Source of the DNA: Pollenia angustigena
Taxonomy: Eukaryota; Arthropoda; Insecta; Diptera; Polleniidae
NCBI GenBank assembly: GCA_930367215.1
Contig: OV884059.1
Coordinates: 239,691,803 to 239,755,802, forward strand
Direction: 5' to 3'
Length of the DNA: 64,000 nt
Under the pieces are notes generated by a model. That model ran no database searches, was not told the origin of the DNA, and saw only the letters and a program-made list of their open reading frames with translations. The position numbers and the translations under genes were made by a program. Below, one piece after another: positions 22,463 through 32,724 of this stretch (positions within the stretch are counted from its first letter, which is position 1; each line of letters opens with the position of its first letter).

Positions 22463-23690
22463 ACTACGTGACAATTTTTTGACCAAATAAATTTGACACC
22501 TTATCTTTGTGTAACATTTTCCGCTGAATCCGAATATGAAATCAGAATTGTCAAAAGTAGAACTGCTTTTGAGATTTTCCAAAATTACCATTGTTTGTGT
22601 TATTAAAAACGATGTCAGATTCATTTGGTCACGACTTTGTTGAAATTTTGTCACGTAGTGTTTAATAAAGTTACTTATCGTGGAATGTTGGCAACACTGT
22701 AATGTCACGAATTTAAAAACTTTCTTTAATAAAACACAATTCAACAGAATTTTTCAATAGAAAATTATAGTTAATCTGCCTTTTCCATTTAACTGTTTCT
22801 CTTTTATGTACAACGTCATAAAGTTTTCATTATTTTTTCTAGGAATTTACTAGGAATTTAAATGACATTGTGTTCAAAAACGGAAAGAATATTTGACGAT
22901 TTACCTGACCTTTCGCGAGATCAAAGGCATCATTTATTTGTACAAATACCCCAATAATTGAAGTAAAGCCGCAAAAACGTTGTCGATGACAAATTCTGCA
23001 AAACCTGTTTTTGCAGATTACCGTTAACACAACTCTTCAACATTGCTCACACATCAAATTATCCAGAATTTTGGACCTTATCGCCATCAAAATGCAACTA
23101 CAAATATTCAGGATGTGGAAGAACGTTGTAAGTTATTTTTAAAATGAGACAAACAAAATTTTCGGAATTAACTGATTGTATAACAGAGTCAAACAAATTA
23201 AAGTTCATGACAATAAGGGTTTCCATGAAAGCACTTAAAATTGTCCTTTGTGCAGTTGGGCAAACTTGTGTGATATTTGTTCATGAAGCCTCTTTTCAAA
23301 AATACCAATTTGGTCAGATTACACCAAGAATTTGTTGATTGAATTGTTGAATTTTTCGTTGAAAACACCGGTAAGCATTAAGAAAAGTTGTTTTTACAAA
23401 CGCACATTTGAACAGCATAAGTTTACGAGTTAAAATTGTTGGGCAAATTTACGAAGTTGGTGAACACAGAATAAAATGTCAATGTTAAATAAACATAGCG
23501 CAATGTTGACTCAAAGTTATAGTAAATTTCTGCAAAAGTATGTACTTTATTTAAAATTATCTTGATTTCCTGTTCATTTTAACAGGTTAGCGCCCAACTT
23601 TTAAAAAAAAAAAATGTTATTGTAAAATTTGTTTTTATTTTGGTAAAACGTTTTTAATTAAAGTAAAATAACACAAGAATTCAAATATTT
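22463..23690. other. Stretch without recognised gene
   Basis: Several 60-110-codon frames exist on both strands, but none shows a family motif or is supported by a good start. No repeat end recognised. Confidence 0.4.
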
Positions 23691-23812
23691 ATTTATTTTT
23701 TTTTAAATATGGAAAATATTGCCTGTCCTATAAATAGTACGCTGGGACTTAGGGTATCATAGGTGATATGAAACCAAAATAAATTTATTGTTTTATTCAA
23801 ATAAAGCGCAGA

Positions 23813-24590
23813 TTATTTTGCATGATATGGGATAAAACAGTCTTTGCCAAGTGTCACATCACATTTGGCGCAAAATGAAAGTGGTTTTTATATACAGTTT
23901 TGTCCCTGGCCTCTACGCTGTTTCTCTCGTTTTATCATAAAATATCCTTTGTTATCATACCTAACATCTGAAAAAACTTTCAAAGAAGACATTTTCGGTC
24001 TGCCGACAGGCGGCTTTTGATTCATCTTCAAGTAAGGGACGGCGACAGATCTTTTGTACTCTAGCAAATTAATGCCATTTTCGTTTACTAGCTTATATAC
24101 AATCCATGAGTTCAGCATAGCCATATATATACATCTTATAAATAGAAGCCAGAACCATTTCTTGGCTCTAATATTTGTTGCGTATTCACCCGCCAACCAG
24201 TCATGTTGATCCACTCCACCCATGTAACTGTTATAATTTTTCAGCAAAAGCGGTTGTGGTATGTTCTTTTTTTCTTTAGCCTTTCGATCCCACCTGCTTG
24301 CTTTATTGATAGGTTCTATTGCATAAACATTGATAGCTATTGTCACACACTTGTTGTTATTCCATTTTAAGATAAGCATTTAAGCATTTAAGCATTTGTG
24401 TCGAACCGGAAACGAACCACGTTGTTCCTTTCCAAGAGATTTAGAGTCTTTAAAAGGACATGATGATAGTCTGTTCTCCTTCCAAGTCCCAGTTGCACGA
24501 TATCCTAACTGCTGCAAATGAATTAGTAGGTCTCTACTAGTAAATAAATTTTCAAAATATAAAAAGATGAAACATGTGTTACAGGAAATT
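23813..24590 (-). pseudogene. piggyBac transposase C-terminal half, decayed
   Basis: Reading the minus strand from about 24590: YFENLFTSRDLL (family pattern D-N-x-F-T-S), GYRATGTWKENRL, PRGSF-like QRGSFPVRH, then YNSYMGGVDQHD with the catalytic Asp and KKWFWLLFIRCIYM. After a TAA at 23888-23890 the same frame runs on to a cysteine-rich end, FCAKCDVTLGKDCF...YH, and a final TAA at 23813-23815. An 8-bp unit AAGCATTT repeated three times at about 24378-24400 shifts the frame and adds a stop. The N-terminal half is missing. It acts on transposon ends in the nucleus in intact relatives; this copy is dead. Confidence 0.8.
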
Positions 24591-24649
24591 AAGTAATTAT
24601 ATGCTCTCTTTCTCTGGCTTCACGGGTAATTGCTTCGAATTGTTCTTAA

Positions 24650-25087
24650 CCCTTATGTGTGTGGAAAAAAAACACCTTCTATAGGGTGGATAGGTACCTG
24701 GGTACCTTCATGCAAATTGTATGAGAAATCTAATTTCTTGTCTTGTATTGTACAAAAAAATCGATGGTTAATGATATAATATTAGAATTTTACTCTGGTT
24801 TTCCCCTTTTCATTAATTTTTTAAAATCCTACACCCAAAAACAAATTTGTAATATAAAACGTATACAGGTACCCAGTCACCTATTCACCCTATTAAGGGT
24901 GCAAAAAGCAAATTGATATGCCACGCCCCCCCAACTGATATTGTATATAAACACCTATGAAAATATAATAATAACAAAAAGTTAGGAGTTCTCATGAAAT
25001 TGTAGAATTGTAGACTAAAATCTTATATAAAAAATTTCGATTTGAAAACGCAATAGGTACACAGGTGCCTGTCCACACACATAAGGC
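24650..25087. mobile_element. piggyBac-type MITE (438 bp)
   Basis: TTAA at 24646-24649 and 25088-25091 flank ends (C/G)CCTTATGTGTGTGG, inverted at the right as CCACACACATAAGGC. GGTACC-like words and their inverses line the subterminal parts. Noncoding. It lies just upstream of the piggyBac fragment at 23813-24590; whether that family mobilised it is unknown. Confidence 0.8.
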
Positions 25088-25236
25088 TTAAATAAATGCA
25101 TATGTTGTCTCTGAAGATTCTTCTCACTGTTCACTCAAACCAACTTTATTCTACATGAAATTCACGTTGTTTCAACTGGAAATAACTTTCATTCAACGTG
25201 ATTCGGATTTTTATTTCAATATAAATGACATTTTTC

Positions 25237-26945
25237 TCTAACTTTATTTATTTTATTTTTTTATTTATTTATCACAATGTAGTTGGCTTTCTAATACAAC
25301 AAGATATGAAATCTTATGAATTATAGTATTAGAATCAGATAGGTTATACTAGACAGATAATATATTTAGCAATAGTAGGGTTCACAATTGAACTAAACTA
25401 AACAAAAAAAAAAAAAAAAAGATTAATAATATAATAGTAATAAAATATAATAATAAATAGGTATACAATTGAAATAAAAACATTCATAAAGATTAATCAA
25501 ATAATAAATAATAATAATAATAATAATTTAATAATTTAACAGCAATACAATCATCATATTTGATTAACGATAAGCTTTAGGAAAAATAATCACTAAGTAA
25601 TTTTCTAAATTTTATTGCGTTGCAAGTGGTTTGCAAATGATTTGGAAGTTAATTCCAGAGACGTATACTAAATAAGTAAAGTTGGCATTCTGATGCGTGA
25701 CTTCGATGACGAAATTGTATATTAGATTTCCCTCCAAGCGATCTTGCGAACTGCAAGCGATCGTAAAGGTACTTCGGTTCCATAGTTATTATAATCCTGT
25801 GTAGGAAGATAATGCTCCTAAATTTGAGAAAATTATTAAATGGCAAATGAAGTAAACGGCAGGAATACGAACTTATTCTATCAAACTTTTTCAGACCAAA
25901 AACGTAGCGGACAATGTTATTATACGTAGTGGTAAGTTTTCTCATATCCCGGGGGTTGCAGCCGGCATATACTTCAGAGGCATACAGTAGTGTCGGTAGT
26001 AAATAAGTCTTCGCAATTAAAGTTCTTATTCTAAGTGGTGTAAAATATTGTGTGATCCACAATCCCCTTAACATACCATATATCCTGCCACAAGCCTGAT
26101 TTATGTGATCCGACCAAGTCAAAGTCCTATTCATTGTTATCCCTAGATTTTTAACCGTGGCAACAACAGCAATTCTAGCATCTCCAATATAAATATTCAG
26201 ATCATCATCCATTAATAAATTTTTTCTACTTATTACTAAACATTTGGATTTTTCCGGATTTAGTTTCAAGCCATTAGCCGAAGCCCAATTGAAAATTTTG
26301 TCCAAATCAAAATTTAAGTGGTTTACATTTGTAAGGTATGAGTCCCTAGGACTGCTGAGGTATAGTTGAACGTCGTCAGCATACATTTGAATTTTCGAAT
26401 AATGTAGATTTTGTGGTAGGTCATTTGAGTATAGCGAATATAAAAGCGGTCCAAGGACCGAGCCCTGTGGAACACCATGTTTAACTTTCAACGGGTGAGA
26501 AATGTTCCCATTTAGGGAGACAGATTGTGTTCTCTCAGATAGATAATTTTTAATAAGTTTTACTGAAAAAGAAGAAAACCTTAAAAACCTCGAGAGTTTA
26601 AAACAAAGAATAGAATGATTGACGGTTTCAAAGGCCTTGGAATGGTCTAGTAGAACCAAAAATGTGACTTGATCACCATCCAAGTTCCCTCTAATGTCTT
26701 CTACTACATCGGATAACGCCGTTATACAGCTACGCCGAGGTAGAAAGCCAGATTGACGCTCAGTCAATAGATTGTTTTCGTTAACGTATTTATATATCTG
26801 TTTATGAATCATGCACTCAAATACCTTCGAAAAGTATGGTAGGATGGCAATGGGACGAAAATCACCTCTCGGCTTTGGCACTGGGACGATCCTGGCGTAT
26901 TTCCATTCTTTGGGAAAAGAGTTAGTTATGAAAATGTTAAATTAT
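25237..26945 (-). mobile_element. 5'-truncated non-LTR retrotransposon with A-rich tail
   Basis: Minus-strand LINE piece: reverse transcriptase at 25577-26938, a 3' UTR with ATT/ATA microsatellite (about 25425-25530), and an A-rich tail of ATAAATAA words at 25240-25275. Endonuclease and ORF1 are absent, typical of abortive reverse transcription. Confidence 0.75.
25577..26938 (-). pseudogene. Non-LTR reverse transcriptase, truncated, one stop
   Basis: The frame enters at the truncation point (SFPKEWKYARIVPVPKP) and shows the RT blocks in order: FRPIAILPYFSKVFE, QSGFLPRRS, VLLDHSKAFETVNH with the first catalytic Asp, GVPQGSVLGPLLYSLYSNDL, the YADDVQLYLS active site, and LNPEKSKCLV with VKNLGI. 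The thumb follows. TAA at 25649-25651 interrupts it after SIRLWN, but the same frame continues 23 codons in family style (LPNHLQ) to the next TAA. There is no RNase H. The sequence most resembles CR1/Jockey-group elements; clade is inference. All RT catalytic residues remain, but half the protein is missing. Confidence 0.85.
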
Positions 26946-27308
26946 TTTAAAATAAAAAATGTTGTTCGCATGTTATTGTAAAATCATGTTAAATTAACAT
27001 GAACTACACCATTTTTCATTGAAAATGAGAAAATTCCAAATGAAAATGAGAATTTCAATTTGAAATTGAGAAAATTCCAAATGAAATTGAGAATTTCAAT
27101 TTGAAATTTAGAAAATTCCAATTGAAATTGAGAATATCAATTTGAAATTGAGAAAATTCCAAATGAAATTGAGAATTTCAATTTGAAATTGAGAAAATTC
27201 CAAATGAAATTGGGAAGTTTAAATTTGAAATTGAAAAAATTCCAAATGAAATTGAGAAATTTGAATTTTTCATTGATAAAATTAAATTATCTATATAATT
27301 TTTATTAT

Positions 27309-27806
27309 ATTCATTCAACAAACATACATAACTAACAAGGATCGAAAAAAATTAAACTAAATAAAAATCGCAGTATTATTGACCAACAGGCATCCAGATC
27401 CTCGTATTGGTATGTGACAATGCTCAATGCCACAATCGGCTACAAATTATTTTTGACAACTCTCCAGCTACGCTCCTCAGATTGATCTTCTATTCACCGA
27501 TGCTTAACCCCATTGAAATTATTTGGTCAAAAATAAAAAGTACGGTAAAAACAACGATGAATGTACCGAACGTAATTCACACCCATGTAGGAGAACAAAG
27601 TCTTGTCTTTTTAGAACAGATGATTAATGCTTCTAAGACATGTATAACTACTGGATATTGCAGTAGAGCCATACAGCATACTTCATCGTTTCACCAATCT
27701 GCTCTGGATCTGGAAGATATGCCTGTTGGTCAATAATACTGCGTTTTGTATTTATTTTCATATTTTTCGATCCTTGTTAGTTATGCATGTTTGTTGAATG
27801 AATAAA
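27309..27806 (+). mobile_element. Tc1-type foldback carrying a transposase fragment
   Basis: About 90-bp arms (27310-27397 and 27715-27805) share TTCAACAAACAT, ACTAACAAGGATCGAAAAA and CGCAGTATTATTGACCAACA in inverse orientation. The right arm includes the end of the transposase gene, so the left arm is an inverted copy of the gene's own 3' end. Confidence 0.7.
27396..27736 (+). pseudogene. Tc1/IS630-type transposase C-terminal fragment
   Basis: The frame enters without a start codon and encodes LVCDNAQCHN, the second catalytic Asp in its D-N-A-x-x-H setting. Next is FYSPMLNPIEIIWSKIK, the S-P-x-L-N-P-I-E-x-x-W block with the third acidic residue, and then about 65 residues to TAA. This is the DDE_3 endonuclease C-terminus. 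The first catalytic Asp and DNA-binding domain are absent, and the fragment sits inside a foldback, so it is a relic. Confidence 0.75.
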
Positions 27807-27819
27807 ATAAAATAAATTT

Positions 27820-28186
27820 TAATTAATTTTCATGTTGTAAAATTCCTTTCTTCATAAAAATAATTTAATGAAAATTTAATTTCATGAATTAAGCCTAATT
27901 AAAAATATTAAAAATTTGGATTAAAAACCATAAATAATTCAACAAAATAACCACAATACTAATTATTGTTAAAGCTAAGGCACGAGCTCTATGTTTGCAT
28001 TTGTCCTTCAAGTTGTGCTGAAAAGGTCAGCAAGAAAAAGAAAAACAAAAAAAAAAAAATAAAAAACAAAACAAAATATGTACTTTGAACTTCAAGAAGA
28101 ATTCTTGACAAAAGTACGAAAAAACAGAAGTAAAGGAAGAACATGTAAAATAAATTAATATGGATAATCATTCAAAGCAAATTTCG
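27820..28186. repeat. SINE 3' tail and inter-SINE spacer
   Basis: 27820-27965 is the tail of a type-2 SINE-like unit. 27966-28186 (GTTAAAGCTAAGGCACGAGC to TGGATAATCATTCA) is the same spacer that separates the tandem units at 40758-40959. Confidence 0.65.
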
Positions 28187-28545
28187 ATCTACCAAAGGTT
28201 AAATACAATTAGGTTTAAAGATTGATGTTTGACTAATGACGTCAGCAGTCGTCGATGGCTGCGAGTGTTAAACGGCAAGCCCTCTGAGGAGATTGAGTGG
28301 TTGCAATCGAAACATGTCAGGGTAACCTGTCCGTAAAAACGCCTGGGTTCGAGCCCAGATTGAGTCAAGAATGAAAAATTATCAGTAAATTTTAATTAAT
28401 TTTCATGTTCTTAAATTCCTTTCTTCATAAAAATAATTTAATGAAAATTAAATTTGATGAACTTAAGCCTAATTAAAAATATTAAAAATTTGGATTAAAA
28501 ACCATAAATAGTTCAACAAAATAACCACAATACTAATTATTATAT
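28187..28545 (+). mobile_element. SINE-like unit, type-2 tRNA-like head
   Basis: Leader GATTGATGTTTGACT, head from TGACGTCAGC with TGGCTGCGAGTG as a partial A box and GGGTTCGAGCCC as B box, then the AT tail with TTTTCATGTT and CCTAATTAAAAATATTAAAA. Compare 40398 and 40960. Confidence 0.65.
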
Positions 28546-30061
28546 AGATATTTAAATTTTATCAAAGAAAAATTAACACTTCTCAATTTCATTTGGAATT
28601 TTCTCAATTTCAAATAAAAATTTCCCAATTTCTTTTGGAATTTTCTCAATTTTAAATTGAAATTCTCAATTTCATTTTGAATTTTCTCAATATCAAATTG
28701 AATTTCTCATTTTCAATTGTAATTTTTTCAATATCAAATTGAAGTTCTCAATTTCATTTGGAATTTTCTCAATTTCATCTTGAATTTTCTCATTTTAAAT
28801 GAAAAATGGTGTAGCTATGGGCTGTAGGAAATATCGCCCAAAGAAAAATGGCCCAAAAAAAAAAATGAAAAATCGCCCAAAAAAATTGCATGTAAAATTG
28901 GGCCTGATTTCATATGAAAAATGGCCCAAAATTTTTGGGCTATTTTTCGTTATTGTTGGGTGATTTTTCGTTTTTGAAATTGGGTGATTTTTCATTATGA
29001 AAAATCGCCCAAAAATTGTTATATGAAAAATAGCCCATTTTTTTGGGTCTTTTTTCATTTTTAAAATTCTTCCAAAATGTTACATACTATTTGTCCAAAT
29101 CATTCATTATCACTATAAAAATAACGGGACATATTGTAAAAAAGTTATATTCTGTTTTGAGTAATTGATTATAACTTTGCAGTGATTAATTAATATTTAA
29201 CTTTCGAAGAGTGCACAATTGGAAAAAAGTGGCAATGGAAAAATTACAATATGAATTTGTTTGTGGCAAAAAAATTCAAAGCCAGTTGATTTACTTAAAA
29301 GTTGATAAACAATTATTTAAAATAAAATCAAAATCATCCAAAAAACATTATTATACATGCTATAACAATTCGTGTACGGCGCGTGTGGAAATGTTGGTGG
29401 AAGACAAATCAGTGATTAAAACTAAAAAAAACATAGAGCATAATCATCCAGATCAAGAACAGTTATATCAAGAGCTCACTGCTGTTTCTTTAATAAAAAA
29501 AGATTGCATAGAAAACGCAAGTGTAATTGGGCAAACTAATGCAATGAGTTGTATTCGAGTTGCGTTCAACCGTGTGAGATCCAAGTAAGTTTCCTATATA
29601 AAATCTTTGGCTTTGTAGCAATTGTGAATTTTTTTAAAATATGTATGTAGGAACAAAGACGCAACAAAAAACTTAGATTATTCAAAAATACAACGTGGTT
29701 TACAGTACCTAACTGAAAAGGTTTTCATTCGATCTCCTAAAACGCCGAATGAAATCGTTGAAGCTTTTAATATGGAAAACATATGGAATGAATATGGGTT
29801 AAGTAAGCACGAAGACAAGCCATGCCCCTTCTTCAAGGCATGTATTCAAGAAGAGGAGTTCAGCTACTGCATTTTTTTCTGAAAATATTGCTGAATCGAT
29901 AAAAGAATATATGCTTCCTCAACAAAGAAAGTATCTGATAGATGGTACATTTAAAATTGTTCCGATGGGAGTTTTTAAGCAACTTTTAATAATTCATGTG
30001 GATTATTTCGAGGAGAAGGCAAGTAATATTAATGATTTGTAAACAATAACTATTTATTTTA

Positions 30062-30568
30062 GGTGGCATGTCATAACGTCCAGTGTCATAGTGTCCATGG
30101 ACGTTATGACACTCCAAAAAGTGTCATAGTGTCCATGGAATTTATGACACTTTTGAAAATGTCATAATGTCCGTGGGCATTATGGTATAACAAATACCAG
30201 CTTCGCTAACTAAAGCTTCTCTGTACAGCCGGCCTTCGGAAACAAGGCAGATTTGAGAAGCTTTACTTAGCGAAGCCGGTGTATGTTATACCATAGAGGA
30301 GAAAGTCCTTGCGCCCGGCCGAAGGCCGGCTGTGCAGAGAAGCTTCAGTTAGCGAAGCCGGTATTTGTTATACCATAGAGGAGAAAATCCTTGCGCCCGG
30401 CCGAAGGCCGGCTGTGCAGAGAAGCTTTAGTTTGCGAAGCCGGTATCGTTATAAGTTAAGTTGTGGACATTATGACACTTTGCAAAGTGTTATAGCGTCC
30501 GCGGACGCTATGACATTTCTCTGATGGACGTTATGACACTATGACACTGGACGTTATGACATGCCACC
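30062..30568. mobile_element. MITE (507 bp) nested in MULE intron 2
   Basis: Ends GGTGGCATGTCATAACGTCC and its inverse, with a perfect 8-bp duplication TTATTTTA (30054-30061, 30569-30576), as in hAT or P-type elements. The interior contains three 82-bp GC-rich units (30186-30440) between GTGTCATAGTGTCC(A/G)-type arms. Without it intron 2 would be about 180 bp. Confidence 0.85.
30186..30440 (+). repeat. Three tandem 82-bp GC-rich hairpin units
   Basis: Two units are nearly identical and exactly 82 bp apart (GAAGCCGGT at 30270 and 30353). Each contains CCGGCCGAAGGCCGG, a strong local hairpin. Same family as 21001-21535. Confidence 0.8.
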
Positions 30569-31883
30569 TTATTTTACTATAAATAATGAAAATAATATAT
30601 GTTTATTAGAACCATATGTGATGTAATTTCGCTCCTGTTGTATATTACGATTCTAATAATCATATATTCACTAAGTACTTAACCTTACGAAAACCTTCTG
30701 TCGATAATTACAGATGTTTCCTTTCATATTTGTGTTGATGGATAGAAAAACGAAAAAAAGTTATGAACATTTATTTAATTATATCCATAACAATATATTT
30801 AACTTAGATGCTCACAGTTTTATGACAGATTTTGAAACCGCTTTACAGAGCTCTTTAAAAAAAATGTTTCCAAAAGCACATCACTATGGGTGTTGGTTTC
30901 ATTTTTGTCAGGCAATGAGACGCAACGTATCCCGAAAATTTAAAAACCTGGCGGCACATATAAGAACCAATAACAAATCCTCTCAAATGTACCACAAATT
31001 TTTGTCATTGCCGTTGTTGCCACCGAAAAGTATTCCAATAGCATTTGCAATCCTGAAGCAGGAAATTAGTACTTTTGATGAAGGTAACAAATTTGGGGGT
31101 TTCATTGAGTACTTCGAAAAACAATGGATTCAGAAAGTAAATTGGTATTACGTATTATTATTATTTGAAATAAAACTTAAAAAAGTTATTTTTATTATTT
31201 ACAGATAAAGCCTGAAAATTTTTCGGTTTTTAAATTAACGACTCGATCAACATCTGCCGTCGAAGCATATAATGGCGTATTGGGTCGTTTATTACCAAAA
31301 AAAGGTCATTTTTTTAAATTTGTAGGAGTTCTTCGCGATGAAGAATTTTGTAAAAGCAGGGCTCTAAAACTCTTGATCGAAAGTGGTGGCACGCTTGGTG
31401 CAAAAAGAGTCACGCGGCAATATGCAATTAAAGCACGAATAATTATAGAGGCAAGTGAAGCTTTAGAAGCAGCCACAATTACTGTTGGTACTTTTTTAAA
31501 CCGAATGGTTTTCCCTAAAAATAATGTTTGTACTGATTGGGAACCGTTCGAAGACATATTTGAAAGCGATCCGGGAGAAACAGATAGTGAAGTGGAATCG
31601 TCAGACGATGACAATGAAGTCAACCACGAAAACAATACTTTCAAATGCATTGTATGCTTTATCAATTCCCCCAACACAGCATTATTGCCATGCAGACATT
31701 TGAAATGCTGCAATGAATGTGTGATTAAACTGCAGGCACAAAGTTTGGCGGAGGGCTTAAATGAGTATTACTGCCCATACTGCCGAACAGCTGTTGAAGG
31801 CACAATGCAAATGTTTACATAAAACTTACATTTGTATATAACTAAATTTATATGAATAATAAACACTTTTTTGCAAATTGAGT

Positions 31884-31914
<31 letters not shown>

Positions 31915-32115
31915 GGGAAAAAATTCGTTTCTGCTTTTTGGGTCATTTTTCATTTTCTTTTTGGGCCCTTTTTCGTTTTTTTTGGGCAAAATTTCGTATT
32001 TACATTTTTGGGTCATTTTTCATGTTTGGTTGGGCGATTCTTCATTTGGGCGATTTTTCGTTTTTTTTTTTGGGCCATTTTTCTTTGGGCGATATTTCCT
32101 ACAGCCGTAGCTATG

Positions 32116-32724
32116 AAGCAAAATTTCTTGTTTTCGACGATTTTACATTGATTTTTTTAAGAAATCCCATACAAATTTTAAGAGTGTATTTTCGAGGGTG
32201 GAAAAATGCACAGTTTACATAGATTCCGAGACTTTTTAGCCATATCATGAAAATTTTAATGAAAACAAAATGTGGAAAATTGGAAAATAAAAAGAGCATG
32301 CGACCACATATCGTTGCAGACCAGATAATGTGGAAACAAGTTTTCATTACGCGCTCTCTGTTGCGATCCATCGAATAACGAATAATCACACCAGTGATTA
32401 TGCTTTGCGTAGTGGAAAAACGTTTTATTTAACTCACATCGCGTTTAGGATGTGAAACGTTTTTTCACAAAATAAAAATTTAAACATTAACTTTATATGC
32501 AATTTAAATTCATTGATTTTTTGCATTAAGTTATTGTTTTACCTTTAAAAGCGTTTTTTGCTTTCCTGAAAAACAATTACTTTGTCACTTACAACTCTTT
32601 AGGTGCCTTTGCTTCAATTAACAAAAATATTTTAAATTTCTAACAATAACAAAAACAGGTTTTCATGAATCTAATATGTGATTACCATATGAACATATAT
32701 ATACATATCCAATAAAAAATGGAG
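32116..32724. other. Flank of the MULE, no recognised gene
   Basis: A 92-codon minus frame (32111-32389) has no family features. AT-rich otherwise. Confidence 0.4.

Larger units (their letters stand above)
27007..28811. mobile_element. Long-TIR element built of 41-bp repeats (1805 bp)
   Basis: Ends CACCATTTTTCATTGAAAA and its near-perfect inverse stop at TA dinucleotides (27005-27006, 28812-28813). Each arm (about 27007-27270 and 28575-28811) consists of 41-bp units of the type GAAATTGAGAAAATTCCAAA, themselves rich in dyads. Between the arms are a Tc1-type foldback (27309-27806) and SINE copies. TA flanks suggest Tc1/mariner mobilisation. Confidence 0.65.
29235..31822 (+). pseudogene. MULE transposase with FLYWCH-like finger and C-terminal RING, one frameshift
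   Basis: Exons: 29235-29584, 29651-30018, 30714-31136, 31205-31822; without one extra T in the run 29872-29878 this is 1758 nt, exactly 586 codons. ATG at 29235 has a good context; a longer frame starts only with GTG. Exon 1 encodes a FLYWCH/WRKY-GCM1-like finger (YYTCYNNSC ... EHNHP). Exons 2-3 carry the MULE core: YLIDGTFKIV (first Asp), FMTDFETAL (second Asp), YGCWFHFCQAM, and candidate Glu in FIEYFEKQW. Exon 4 adds an acidic linker (ETDSEVESSDDDNE) and a RING-HC finger, C-I-V-C ... L-P-C-R-H-L-K-C-C-N-E-C ... C-P-Y-C. Introns 1 and 3 are GT-AG, 66 and 68 bp; intron 2 appears GC-AG (AAG|GCAAGT). In relatives the core cuts DNA at the TIRs; an E3 ubiquitin ligase role for the RING is inference. 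Confidence 0.85.
28820..32106 (+). mobile_element. Near-complete Mutator-like element (MULE), 3287 bp
   Basis: Ends start GGCTGTAGGAAATATCGCCC and are mirrored at 32087-32106. A perfect 9-bp duplication GTAGCTATG flanks it (28811-28819, 32107-32115); 9 bp is the Mutator superfamily hallmark. The TIR arms, over 150 bp, are arrays of GGGC(G/A)ATTTTTC(A/G)T words and their inverses. The single gene (29235-31822) encodes a zinc-finger/MULE/RING protein. A 29-T run (31886-31914) lies in the right arm. A MITE with its own 8-bp duplication is nested in intron 2. The only visible coding lesion is one extra T, so the copy is young or was active until recently. Confidence 0.9.

Noticed and set aside
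29211..29234. Extended N-terminus of the MULE protein from GTG
   Set aside because: Eukaryotic initiation at the in-frame ATG at 29235 with a good context is preferred.
31306..31713. 135-codon minus-strand frame opposite the MULE RING exon
   Set aside because: It is antisense to a well-supported exon and has no family features.
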